Shown here: positions 25,976 through 34,257 of the stretch, one piece after another | Layout of the letters: each line of letters begins with the position of its first letter | How positions within the stretch are numbered: the first letter of the stretch is position 1 | Assembly: GCF_000374165.1 (NCBI RefSeq) | Contig: NZ_KB893726.1 | Span: forward strand, 1 to 64,000 | DNA: 64,000 nt | Origin: Parafrankia elaeagni | Lineage (GTDB): Bacteria > Actinomycetota > Actinomycetes > Frankiales > Frankiaceae | Direction of reading: 5' to 3' | Position numbers and translations under genes: made by a program | Notes under the pieces: generated by a model | What the model was told of the DNA's origin: nothing | What the model saw: only the letters and a program-made list of their open reading frames with translations | The model's database searches: none

Positions 25976-27441
25976 GCGTGGCCCAGCCCCGTCACATGGC
26001 CGGACAACGCCGGGGTGAGGACGCCGTCCGGCCACCGCAGCGTCACACCGGTGCCGTTGCGCAGCCGCCCGCAGCGCCCGGACGTCGCCGGCTGGGTCGC
26101 CGGGACGGGGCGGTCGTCGACGTCGGCGGTGAGCATGGCATACCCGGGGAAGCAGGTGAGCCAGTCACCCACCGTGGTGTTCGCGGGCCGGGGGACGGCG
26201 GCGACGTCCAGTTCGGCGGCGCAGCCGCTCGCCTCGGCCAGCATGCCGAGCGTTCCGACGATGCCGACCATGCTGACGTCCTTGGCGGCACAGGGCCGGT
26301 GACGGCGTGGCAGGTCCAGCAGCGCCCGCAGCTCGGCGCTGCGCCGTCCGGACGTCGAGTCCCACTGCCGCCCGGAGTAGCCCGGGCGCCACTCGCCGCC
26401 GAGGTCGGCGGTGAGGGTCACCGCATGCCCGGGCAGGCCGCCGCCGGCGGGGACCGGGTGCTCGGCCCGCCCGAGCGCCGTCACCGACAGGGCCGACGCG
26501 ACGCCGAGCTGGGTGTGCCCGCCGAGGATCGGGACGCCGTACCGCTCCGCCGCGGCGCGCAGGCCCCCGATCACGCGGGCCACCCGGGACACCGTCGGGC
26601 CGGCGACCGCGTCCAGCAGGCCCACCGGCCGGGCTCCCATCGCCGCCAGGTCGTTGAGGTTCACCAGCACCCCGCACCAGCCGGCCCAGTACGGGTCGCG
26701 CTCGACCATCGACGGCACTATCGCGTCGCAGGCGGCGACCACGTCGGTGCCGGGCACCGGGGCGCCGTCGTCGCCGACGAACCCCGGGCCGCCGGGGCGC
26801 ATGCCCGCCAGCAGGTTCGCCAGTGGTGCCTTGATCGACGCGGCGACGGCGGCCAGCCGGTTGATGGGCCAGCGCATCAGTACATGGGGGCGCCCGCCGA
26901 CGGTCGTCGTCCCGGCGATCATCCAGCCGAGCCGGCCGAAGAAGCGGACCCGGTCGGTCTGCACCGCTGCGTCGAAGCGGAGCACACCCTCGTTCTCGGC
27001 GCGGGCGCAGGCCGCCCGGACCAGCGCCGCACCGACCCCGGCGTACCGGCCGCGGGCCGCGGCGGCGACCACCAGCCGCCCGCCCTGCCAGGCCCCGATG
27101 TCGTCGCCCCGCCAGATCGGGGCGAGGCGCACGCCGCCGATCACGGTGCCGTCGTCGACGCCGCCGACGATCCGGGCGACCAGGACGACGGTGCGCGGGT
27201 CCGCGTCGACCTCGTCGAGGTCACCGGCGACGCTCGCCGGGAACAGGCCCTGCTCGTCGACGAAGACCTCGCGCCGCAGGCGGGCGTAGGCGGTGTAGGT
27301 GGCCAGGTCCACAGCCTGTTCGACTCGGTAGGGCGGCTGCCCGGCCAGCGCGCGCCGGTCGCCCCAGACCGCCAGCGTGTCCACCGTCCGGTTCCGGATC
27401 GGTGTGTGCCCTCCCGAGAGCAGACCGGACATCTCGATCAT
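25972..27441 (-). CDS. MSMEG_0567/Sll0787-type GNAT-AIR synthase fusion
   Basis: A 489-residue fusion. Residues about 30-170 are a GNAT acetyltransferase (FRREVFVDEQGLFP region as ARLRREVFVDEQG, then RLVVAAAARGRYAGVGAALV as the acetyl-CoA loop). Residues about 185-489 are a PurM/AIR-synthase-like ATP-binding domain (VLVNLNDLAAMGARPVGLLD, ILGGHTQLG, CAAKDVSMVGIVGTLGMLAE). This fusion is a hallmark of the MSMEG_0565-0572 cluster. ATG 27441 overlaps the radical SAM stop by 4 nt. The frame stays open far upstream, but that part is antisense to the radical SAM gene's own frame and was excluded. Role in the pathway unknown. Confidence 0.88.
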   Translation of the reverse strand: MIEMSGLLSGGHTPIRNRTVDTLAVWGDRRALAGQPPYRVEQAVDLATYTAYARLRREVFVDEQGLFPASVAGDLDEVDADPRTVVLVARIVGGVDDGTVIGGVRLAPIWRGDDIGAWQGGRLVVAAAARGRYAGVGAALVRAACARAENEGVLRFDAAVQTDRVRFFGRLGWMIAGTTTVGGRPHVLMRWPINRLAAVAASIKAPLANLLAGMRPGGPGFVGDDGAPVPGTDVVAACDAIVPSMVERDPYWAGWCGVLVNLNDLAAMGARPVGLLDAVAGPTVSRVARVIGGLRAAAERYGVPILGGHTQLGVASALSVTALGRAEHPVPAGGGLPGHAVTLTADLGGEWRPGYSGRQWDSTSGRRSAELRALLDLPRRHRPCAAKDVSMVGIVGTLGMLAEASGCAAELDVAAVPRPANTTVGDWLTCFPGYAMLTADVDDRPVPATQPATSGRCGRLRNGTGVTLRWPDGVLTPALSGHVTGLGHA

Positions 27442-28604
27442 CCCCCGGCCTGGGGGAGTGCCGAGCACGCCCCGCACGCCGCGCAGCCGGCGCCCTGGTC
27501 GGCACCCCGCATCCCGGCGGCGGTCAGCGCGGCCGCCACCCGGGCGGTCACGTCCGCGACGAGGTCCGGCGAAGGTGCGCGGGCCCCGTCCCGCTCGGCG
27601 AGCGTGCCCGCCAGCGGGCGGAACGGCACGACGAACGGATAGACACCCTGGGCGATGAGCCGTCGCGCACCCTCGACCAGCTCGTCCGGATCCTCGCCGA
27701 GCCCGAGGAGCAGGTAGGTCGACACCCGGTTCCAGCCGAAGACGCGTACAGCCTCCGCCCACGCCCGCTCGTAGTGCTCCAGCGGGACGGTCGCCTTGCC
27801 GGGCGTCCACCGGCGGCGCACCTGCGGGTCGAGCGACTCGACATGCATCCCGATGGTGCTCGCGCCGGCGGCGCGCAGATCGGCCAGCACGGACAGGTCG
27901 GCGGGCGGCTCGCACTGCACCTGCACGGGCAGCTGCGGGACGGCCGCCACGACCGCGCGGACGCACTCGGCCAGCAGCGCGGCACCCCGGTCGGCGGCGG
28001 CGGTGCTGCCAGTGGTCATGACCATCTGCCGGACGCCGTCGAGCCGCACCGCGGCGCTGGCCACCTCCGCGAGCTGCGCGGGTGTCTTCAGCCGCGTGGT
28101 GGCCCCGGCGCGCAGCGACTCCTCGATCGCGCAGAACCGGCAGCGGTCCGGCTCGCGGTACCGCACGCAGGTCTGCAGCACCGTGGTGGCCAGGACGTCC
28201 GCGCTGTGCAGGCGCGCGAGCTGCGAGTACGGCACCCCGTCGGCGGTGCTCAGGTCGTAGAACCTCGGCCGGCGCACCGGAGTCGCCTCGACGCCGAGAT
28301 CGGCCCCGTCGAACAGCAGCCGCCCGGCGTCGACGGAGTACCTGCTGGTGGGGACGATCGGCAGTGCCAGCCCGCGGCCCTCGACGACGACGTGGCCGTC
28401 GTCGCTCGGGCCCGCGCCGCTGCGCCGCTGGACGGGCGCGGCGACCCGTACTCCCTGGACGGCGACGGCGCTGCGCAGGGCGAGGCCGAGATCCCCCGGC
28501 GGCCGGGGGGCGGACCGGGAGTCGGACCGGGGGCCGGGCCGGGTGGCGGGCCGGGGGCCGGGCGCGTCGTCGGGCCGGCGATCGATCGTCAGACCATTGT
28601 TCAT
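27438..28604 (-). CDS. MSMEG_0568-type radical SAM protein
   Basis: A 388-residue radical SAM enzyme. The cluster-binding cysteines are Cys146, Cys155 and Cys158 (C-x8-C-x2-C in TCVRYREPDRCRFCAI), a wider spacing than the canonical C-x3-C-x2-C but, as far as I recall, normal for this family. Downstream lie MVMTTGS, VQVQCEPP, GMHVESLD and VSTYLLLGLGE. The C-terminus carries an extra CAACGAC cysteine group that may hold a second cluster. GGGAG precedes the ATG. It is the first of five tightly overlapping genes on the minus strand, and the pathway product is unknown. Confidence 0.88.
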   Translation of the reverse strand: MNNGLTIDRRPDDAPGPRPATRPGPRSDSRSAPRPPGDLGLALRSAVAVQGVRVAAPVQRRSGAGPSDDGHVVVEGRGLALPIVPTSRYSVDAGRLLFDGADLGVEATPVRRPRFYDLSTADGVPYSQLARLHSADVLATTVLQTCVRYREPDRCRFCAIEESLRAGATTRLKTPAQLAEVASAAVRLDGVRQMVMTTGSTAAADRGAALLAECVRAVVAAVPQLPVQVQCEPPADLSVLADLRAAGASTIGMHVESLDPQVRRRWTPGKATVPLEHYERAWAEAVRVFGWNRVSTYLLLGLGEDPDELVEGARRLIAQGVYPFVVPFRPLAGTLAERDGARAPSPDLVADVTARVAAALTAAGMRGADQGAGCAACGACSALPQAGG

Positions 28605-28788
28605 CTGTGGTCTCCCGTCGGGAATCCGCGCCGGACCTGCCGGGGCGCGTGAACCAGCGCCCGCGGGCAGGGGCGGGAGAGCGGGGTGAAGATATGGATG
28701 ACGCCCGTTCCGGGACCGGACCGGTACCCGGAGGAGCGGTTGCTGTCCGCCGACCTGACGGCCGGCCCACGGCGTCCGGAAACGGCGC

Positions 28789-29298
28789 TCAGAGCATGTA
28801 CGTCGAGTTCACGATCGCACCCTTGCGGGTGTAGTGAATGACACAGTCCTGGATGTCGAGGGGATGTGCGGGGATGACCCCCTCGATCAGGTCCTCCTCG
28901 CGCAGGCCGTGCAGCGACAGGCCGAACCGGCAGACGTAGACCTTCCCGCCCTCCTTGATGAAGGTCTCGATCTGCGCGTTGATGTTGTGCTCGCCGGCGA
29001 AGGCGGAATCGCCGGTGTGCGGGAAGCCCCGGGTGGCCATGCAGTTCATCGAACCCGGGCCATAGAAATAGATGACGGATTCAAATCCTTTACGCAGTGC
29101 CCTGGTGGCCTGCAGGATCGCCACGAAACTCACCGAGGACTCGTGGGCGATGCCGTGGACGAGGGTCAGGTAGCACTCGCCGTCCTCGGCCTGGTAGTCG
29201 GGGAAGAGCTTGGTCGAGCCGTACAGATTGCTCCCGGGCGGCAGCGACGGGTGCGGAACCTCGGTGAGGCTCTGGCGCTCCAGCTCCGTCAGCTCCAT
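28789..29298 (-). CDS. MSMEG_0572/Sll0783-type protein
   Basis: A 169-residue protein of the family linked to nitrogen starvation in Synechocystis (Sll0783) and present in the Nit1C cluster. Conserved segments include YGSTKLFPDYQAEDGECYLT, HESSVSFVAILQATRALRKG, FYGPGSMNCMATRGFPHTG and KVYVCRFGLSLHGLREEDLI. The fold resembles a DsrE-like domain; the central cysteine (NCMATRG) may be functional. AGGAG lies just before the ATG. A 184-nt gap separates it from the radical SAM gene, and no MSMEG_0570-type small gene is present there. Confidence 0.88.
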   Translation of the reverse strand: MELTELERQSLTEVPHPSLPPGSNLYGSTKLFPDYQAEDGECYLTLVHGIAHESSVSFVAILQATRALRKGFESVIYFYGPGSMNCMATRGFPHTGDSAFAGEHNINAQIETFIKEGGKVYVCRFGLSLHGLREEDLIEGVIPAHPLDIQDCVIHYTRKGAIVNSTYML

Positions 29299-29359
29299 CT
29301 GCGCTCCTGTCTCGGTCTGGTCGGAAGTGATCGACTACCACAGGTTTACCCGAGGTTGA

Positions 29360-30283
29360 TCACTTCGCGCGGTCGTCAGGTGTGGTCGCCGCGTGGGGTC
29401 CGGCGGCGGATCCCGCGGCGGATCCCGCGGCGGCGGGGGTGGGAGCGGATCCGCGGCGGAGGTAGAGGTCCTGGAAGTTCTCCGCCAGGACCCGGCGGGC
29501 GAGCTCCGGGTCGCCGATCGCGGCGGTGAGCCGCGAGAGTTCCCCCGGGTAGTCGCTCCACGGCTCGTCGCTGGCGAAAAGCAGCCGGTCGTGCCCGAGC
29601 CCGCGGCGTGCCACCTCGGCCGCGAACCACCGTGGAGCGAAGCCGATCGCCCAGCTGGCGTCGGTGTAGACGCGTCGCCCGGCGGCGACCCAGTCGAAGA
29701 AGCGCCCGCCGATCAGCTTGATGTGCCCGCTCACCCCGCCGCCGAGGTGCACGAGGTGGACGGCGACCCGCTCGGCGTAGTCCTCCACCAGCCGCCCCAT
29801 CCGGTCGATGTCGGCCGGCCCGCCCGGTGAGGTGTGGACGTGCACCACGAGGTCGTGGGCCTCGGCGACCGCGAAGATCCGATCAAGCGCGCCCCGGCAG
29901 GCCGGGTCGTGCACGTCGCCTCCCGGCAGGAAGCTGAGCTTGAGCGCGGCCACGCCCGGCTCGTGGGCGAGTGCCAGTGCCTGGTCGGTGGCCTCGGCAT
30001 CGGCGGGGCGCGGGGAGACCCACAGGCCGGCGAGGATCCGGTCGTCGCGCTGTGCGGCCTCGACGCAGAGCTCGTTGAGCCCGAACGGCACCGCCGGGTC
30101 CGGGACGCCGTAGTTCGGGATCACCAGTGCCGCCGCGGTGCCCTCGTGGTCCAGGTCGGCCCGCAGCTCGGCGATGGTGGCGCGGGCACCGACGGTGGGG
30201 ACGACCGCCGGCCCGCCGTAATAGGCGTGGGCCGGCAGCGTTCCGAGATGACGGTGCCCGTCGTGTACGTCCGGTCGCGGCAC
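29360..30283 (-). CDS. Amidohydrolase (TIM-barrel, amidohydrolase-2 type)
   Basis: A protein of about 307 residues starting at GTG (VPRPDVHDGHRHLG). The HRH pair forms the first metal site, VVHVHTSPG and VHLVHLGGG give further histidines, and FASDEPWSDYPGE contributes the catalytic Asp. This is the fold of amidohydrolase-2 enzymes such as decarboxylases and lactonases. The frame is open to 30469, with a second imperfect copy of the PRPD segment (LPRPDCHVGH) upstream. I prefer the start right before the conserved strand, although its ribosome binding site is weak. It is the first gene upstream of the Nit1C-type cluster on the same strand and may belong to it. Confidence 0.8.
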   Translation of the reverse strand: MPRPDVHDGHRHLGTLPAHAYYGGPAVVPTVGARATIAELRADLDHEGTAAALVIPNYGVPDPAVPFGLNELCVEAAQRDDRILAGLWVSPRPADAEATDQALALAHEPGVAALKLSFLPGGDVHDPACRGALDRIFAVAEAHDLVVHVHTSPGGPADIDRMGRLVEDYAERVAVHLVHLGGGVSGHIKLIGGRFFDWVAAGRRVYTDASWAIGFAPRWFAAEVARRGLGHDRLLFASDEPWSDYPGELSRLTAAIGDPELARRVLAENFQDLYLRRGSAPTPAAAGSAAGSAAGPHAATTPDDRAK

Positions 30284-30489
30284 GGTGGCAGTGAAGCACC
30301 CTGGTGTTTCCCGTGTGTGGCCAACGTGACAATCCGGTCGCGGCAATGGCACGTTCTGGTCCCTGTGCTGCCAGAACCTGGTCCTGAGATCACCCCTCTG
30401 GGTAGTCGAAGCGTTGCCTCCGTCCGCTCGCTGTGATCTTTGTGTTGATCGCGCGGCTCGACCTGTCATCCCGGGAGCAAGCTGGACGC

Positions 30490-31146
30490 ATGCGGTACGC
30501 GGTCATGGCAGACCTGCACGGAAAACGCAAGGCGCTGCGTCGGGTCCTGGCGGCGGCCAGCCAGGCCGGTGTCGACGAGGTCGTGTGCCTCGGTGACTAC
30601 CTGGAGGCGAAGGTACCCATGCGCCGGCACGACCCGGCCCGCTTCTGGCCGCTCGACGAGGTCGTCGATCCCGACCCCGACCTGTGGGCCGAGCTCGTCG
30701 GCGTGCGGCGCGTCCTCGGCAACCAGGAGGAGCGGATCCGGGATCTGCTCGAGCCGGAGCAGATCCCGGACCTGCTCGCGCCGTTGCTGACCGGCACATC
30801 GATCACCCACGTCGACTGCGCGGTGGGGATGCACGGCCACCAGATCGGCTGGGACTTCGACGAGGAGTCCGACGCCTTCCTCCCCCGTGCCGGGGACGTG
30901 CCCGTCGTTCCCCTGGTCCTGGTGGGGCACACGCACCGCCGGGCCGTGTTCGAGATCCGCGGGGGCGGGCCGGGGTCGGTGCGTTCCGTGCCCGTGATTC
31001 CCGGCCGGCCGGTACCGGTGCCCGTCCGGGCTCCCGGGGCCGAGCTCGTGACGACGGTCGTCAACGTGGGTCCGGCGATCGGGCGTCCGTCCAACTGGTT
31101 GTTCTTCGACGCGGACCGCGGAGAGGTGATCTTCGAGGAGGCCTGA
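30490..31146 (+). CDS. Calcineurin-like metallophosphoesterase
   Basis: A 218-residue phosphoesterase of the YfcE/MJ0936 type. The metal ligands appear in order: ADLHG (Asp, His), CLGDYLE (Asp), GNQE (Asn), GMHGHQIGW and VGHTHRRAVFE (the GHTH motif). GGGAG lies about 12 nt before the ATG. It is divergent from the amidohydrolase. The substrate (phosphodiester or phosphomonoester) cannot be read from sequence. Confidence 0.85.
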   Translation: MRYAVMADLHGKRKALRRVLAAASQAGVDEVVCLGDYLEAKVPMRRHDPARFWPLDEVVDPDPDLWAELVGVRRVLGNQEERIRDLLEPEQIPDLLAPLLTGTSITHVDCAVGMHGHQIGWDFDEESDAFLPRAGDVPVVPLVLVGHTHRRAVFEIRGGGPGSVRSVPVIPGRPVPVPVRAPGAELVTTVVNVGPAIGRPSNWLFFDADRGEVIFEEA

Positions 31147-31191
31147 CCCGATCTGACCAGGCCTGCGATCTGCCGTTGGGCCCTCAGGATT

Positions 31192-31205
31192 GGGACTTTG
31201 GTCCT
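31192..31205. promoter_or_regulatory. DevR/DosR-like dyad
   Basis: GGGACTTTGGTCCT matches the core of the hypoxia regulator DevR/DosR box (GGGACT-WW-AGTCCC) at most positions. It sits about 45-58 nt upstream of the predicted start of the small RNA. Binding is an inference. Confidence 0.4.
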
Positions 31206-31249
31206 GTCGCCTCTGACGTCTGGGGGTCGTAAAGTCGCTATACGTCCCG

Positions 31250-31323
31250 GCGAGTTTCGCGCAGAGCCTACGTTCCCCCCGTACGTCAGGAGCTGCGAGG
31301 CCCGCCGGGGCTTCTTCTTTTTC
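31250..31323 (+). ncRNA. Small RNA with six-cytosine loop and intrinsic terminator (6C-like)
   Basis: A -10-like TATACG at 31239 predicts a start near 31250. Hairpin 1: CGCAG (31260-31264) pairs with CTGCG (31293-31297), an AG/AG internal loop follows, then CCT with AGG, then ACGT (31270-31273) with ACGT (31283-31286), closing a loop that holds exactly six C residues. Hairpin 2: AGGCCC (31298-31303) pairs with GGGCTT (31308-31313) around GCCG and is followed by CTTCTTTTT, a textbook intrinsic terminator, rare in this GC-rich DNA. The C-rich loop, two-hairpin layout and size recall the actinobacterial 6C RNA, although that family is described with C-rich loops in both hairpins. No protein-coding gene covers the region. 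Confidence 0.7.
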
Positions 31324-32063
31324 CTGGCGTTCTGGCGTTCTGGCGTTCTGGCCTCCCGGCCCCGGCCCCGGCCCCGGCCCCGGCGCCCCGGTGCCCCGGC
31401 TCCGCGTCGAGCCGTGCGAGTGATGATGCCGCAGTGTGCTGGTGATGCTGATGCAACGCCCTCGAAACACCGAGCCCGTTCGTGCTGGCTGTAGCCGGTT
31501 GGTCGCTGTGCCGGTAACCGGAAGTCGTATCGGGTGGCGGCAGCTGTTCGCTGATACGGCCCCGAGTCTCCCCGTAGTCCGGAGCGGATGCCGATTCGGT
31601 GTCCGGAACGGCCCTGACGGTGAGGGTCGTCGGCTGTACGACACCGGTTGGGCGCACCCAGGTGGTGGCAGACCTTCATTCCGATGATGACAATACGAAC
31701 ATGTCTGATAATTTTCGGTAGTACGCGATGGGTGCCGGTCTACTCTCGTCGCCCAGGTCGTGTGGGTCGTTACTTTCGGCTCGATGTCGGCCGGGTGGTG
31801 ACGGTCTGGCGGCGGCTGGGTCGGCTCAGGTGCGGTCGCGGCGGTTGGCGCCGCGAAGTGGGTCTGTAGCCTGCCAACGGCAGGGTGGGGGCAAATCGGC
31901 GTGATCCGGGCGGACCGGACCTTTGGTTTCCAGCAGTCGGATGGTCTGGTTTCGCCACGTTGGGAGCCGGCCTGGGGGCGAGCCGGTAGCGTGCGAGGCC
32001 GATCGCGTTGCGTACGCGATCGACTACAGCAACTGGGCTCGTTGACCTAGGGGGGTTGAACTG
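31324..32063. other. Intergenic region between the small RNA and the sugar module
   Basis: No supported gene. Three tandem GGCGTTCT units (about 31326-31350) are followed by GGCCCC repeats (about 31355-31385). The stretch 31680-31735 is relatively AT-rich (GACAATACGAACATGTCTGA region) and is a good place for a promoter of the aminotransferase operon. A ribosome binding site AGGGGGG lies just before the GTG at 32064. Confidence 0.5.
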
Positions 32064-33200
32064 GTGCAGGTCCCCGCGGCGCGCATCGTGTTTACACCGG
32101 AAGACCGGGCGGAGGTCGCGTCGGTCGCGGCCGAAGTCCTGACAACAGGTGCGCTGACACTCGGTGCGCACACCCAGGAATTCGAGGCGGCCTTCGCCGC
32201 CGCTCACGGTGCTCCGTACGCGGTCGCCGTGAACAGCGGAACGGCCGCTCTGGAGATCATCCTCAGAAGTGTCGACGTGGACGGATTCGACGTCGTCGTG
32301 CCGACGAACACGTTTGCGGCGACGGCCTTCGCGGTACTGCGGGCCGGCGGCAACCCGGTCTTCGCCGATGTGAGCGCGGACACCTTCGCGCTGAGCGCGG
32401 AGACCGTTTCGGCCGCCGTGACACCCCGGACGAAGGCGGTTGTCATCGTGCACATCGGCGGCCTCATTCCGCCGGACATCGACGAGCTGCGGGCCATTCT
32501 CGACGAACGCGGGATCGCCCTGGTGGAGGACGCGGCCCACGCGCACGGATCGAGCCTCGCCGGCCGGTACGCCGGCTCCTTCGGGCTCGCCGGATCCTTC
32601 TCGTTCTACCCCACCAAGCTGATTACCAGCGGCGAGGGCGGAATGGTCGTCACCGCGGACGAGCGGATACGGGACGAGGCCCGCGTCTACCGGGACCAGG
32701 GCAAGGCCGGATTCCTCGGCAACATTCACATCCGGCAGGGATACGCCTGGCGGATGAGTGAGGTGCACGCGGCGACCGGGCGGGCCCATCTTCGGCACCT
32801 GGGCGCCTTCCTCGCCCACCGGCGTGATGTCGCCGCACGGTACGACCTGGAGATCGATGCGATGGGCGTGGACCGGCCGCGGGCAGTCGAGGGCGGCATC
32901 ACCAACTACTACAAGTACCCGGTGCTGCTCGCTCCGGGCGCGGACCGCGCGCGCGTGAAGAAGGAGCTGCGGGAGGGGCACGGTGTCTCGCTCGCCGGTG
33001 AGGTGTACGAGGTCCCGCTGCACCAGCAGCCGATCTTCGAACAGTACGCCCGCGCCCACCTGCCGGTGGCCGAGGACATCTGCGCCCGGCACGTCTGCCT
33101 GCCGCTGCACTCCGACATGACCGAGGCGGAGGCCGAGCACGTCATCAGCTCGTTCCGCACCGTCATGCGCGCCCTCGACCTGGACGGTGCGTCCCGATGA
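32064..33200 (+). CDS. DegT/DnrJ/EryC1/StrS-type sugar aminotransferase
   Basis: A 378-residue PLP enzyme of the family that aminates keto-sugar nucleotides. VNSGTAALEI binds the cofactor phosphate, VEDAAHAHGS holds the pyridine-contacting Asp, FYPTKLITSGEGG carries the Schiff-base lysine (Lys185) and YAWRMSEVHAA follows. Length is normal. GTG with AGGGGGG upstream. The stop overlaps the epimerase start (ATGA), so the three genes to 35487 form one operon making and transferring an amino sugar or related residue. Confidence 0.92.
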   Translation: MQVPAARIVFTPEDRAEVASVAAEVLTTGALTLGAHTQEFEAAFAAAHGAPYAVAVNSGTAALEIILRSVDVDGFDVVVPTNTFAATAFAVLRAGGNPVFADVSADTFALSAETVSAAVTPRTKAVVIVHIGGLIPPDIDELRAILDERGIALVEDAAHAHGSSLAGRYAGSFGLAGSFSFYPTKLITSGEGGMVVTADERIRDEARVYRDQGKAGFLGNIHIRQGYAWRMSEVHAATGRAHLRHLGAFLAHRRDVAARYDLEIDAMGVDRPRAVEGGITNYYKYPVLLAPGADRARVKKELREGHGVSLAGEVYEVPLHQQPIFEQYARAHLPVAEDICARHVCLPLHSDMTEAEAEHVISSFRTVMRALDLDGASR

Positions 33201-34255
33201 GGATCGCGGTCACCGGAGGGTCCGGGTTCATCGGCGGCCATGTGGTCGACCGCCTGCTCGACGCCGGCCACGACGTCCTCTCCCTCGACCTGGCCGGATG
33301 TCACCGGCCGGATCCACGGGCCGCCTACCGCGAGCTCGACGTGCTCGACCTGGACGCGCTCACCGACGCGTTCACCGGTGTCGACACCGTCTTCCACATC
33401 GCTGGGATGTCCAACGTCGACTTCGCGTTCGCCGACCCGGTGCGCACAGTACGCCTCAACGTCGAGGGAACCGGCAAGGTCTGCGAGGCGGCCCGCCGCG
33501 GCGGCGTGCGACGAGTCGTCTTCGCCAGCACCGTCTGGGTCTACGGTGCGGTGGCCGACACCACCGCACCGGTCGGCCCCGTCAGATCATCCCAGTCATC
33601 GGGTGCAGCGATTCCGCCGCCGTCCGGGCACAGCGACGGCCCGGCCCCGGAACCGCTGACCGAGGACGCCGAGATCACGCTCGCCCGGGCCGGCCACGTC
33701 TACACCTCGACGAAACTCGCGGCCGAGCTGCTCCTGCAGAGCTACCAGCAGACCTATGGCCTGGCCTTCACCATCCTGCGTTACGGCATCCCCTACGGCC
33801 CGGGCATGCGGGACGAGCTGGTCCTCGCCCGGTTCGTCACCAACGCGATCGCCGGCCGCCCGCTGACCGTCGCCGGGGACGGCCAGCAGTTCCGGAAATA
33901 CGTCTACGTCCGTGACCTCGCTGACGCGCACGTGCTCGCACTGGCGGACGCCGCGCGGAACACGACGATCGCCCTGGAGGGCGAGGAACGGATTAGCGTG
34001 CTGGAGATGGCCCAGGCCGTCCAGGCGTACTTCCCCGACGTCGCCATCGAGCACGTTCCCGTGAGGCCCGGCGACTTCCGCGGCCGGGAGATCTCCGCCC
34101 GGCGGGCGGCGGAGCTGCTCGACTGGCGTCCGACGACGCCGTTCCGTGACGGGGTCCGGCAGTACATCGAGTGGTATCAGGCGAATCGGCAGCCACCGGT
34201 GGTGGCTGCCCAGTCAGTCGGGGATCTCGGCGTCTCCGCGGCCTCATCGGAGTGA
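33197..34255 (+). CDS. NAD-dependent epimerase/dehydratase (extended SDR)
   Basis: A 352-residue extended SDR. TGGSGFIGGHV is the NAD loop at residues 6-16, DVLDLDAL binds the adenosine, HIAGMSNVDFAF follows and the catalytic pair is Tyr169-x3-Lys173 (YTSTK). ILRYGIPYGPG and VYVRDLADAHV are typical of the C-terminal sugar-binding lobe. A Ser/Pro/Gly insert (about residues 131-160) sits just before the active site. The start lies within the aminotransferase stop. Probable role: epimerisation or dehydration of the nucleotide sugar in the same pathway. Confidence 0.9.
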   Translation: MRIAVTGGSGFIGGHVVDRLLDAGHDVLSLDLAGCHRPDPRAAYRELDVLDLDALTDAFTGVDTVFHIAGMSNVDFAFADPVRTVRLNVEGTGKVCEAARRGGVRRVVFASTVWVYGAVADTTAPVGPVRSSQSSGAAIPPPSGHSDGPAPEPLTEDAEITLARAGHVYTSTKLAAELLLQSYQQTYGLAFTILRYGIPYGPGMRDELVLARFVTNAIAGRPLTVAGDGQQFRKYVYVRDLADAHVLALADAARNTTIALEGEERISVLEMAQAVQAYFPDVAIEHVPVRPGDFRGREISARRAAELLDWRPTTPFRDGVRQYIEWYQANRQPPVVAAQSVGDLGVSAASSE

Positions 34256-34257
34256 GC

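Noticed and set aside
27442-28770. Extension of the GNAT-AIR protein to 932 residues
   Set aside because: The extra part is the radical SAM gene in another frame; the ATG at 27441 overlaps that gene's stop, as elsewhere in the operon.
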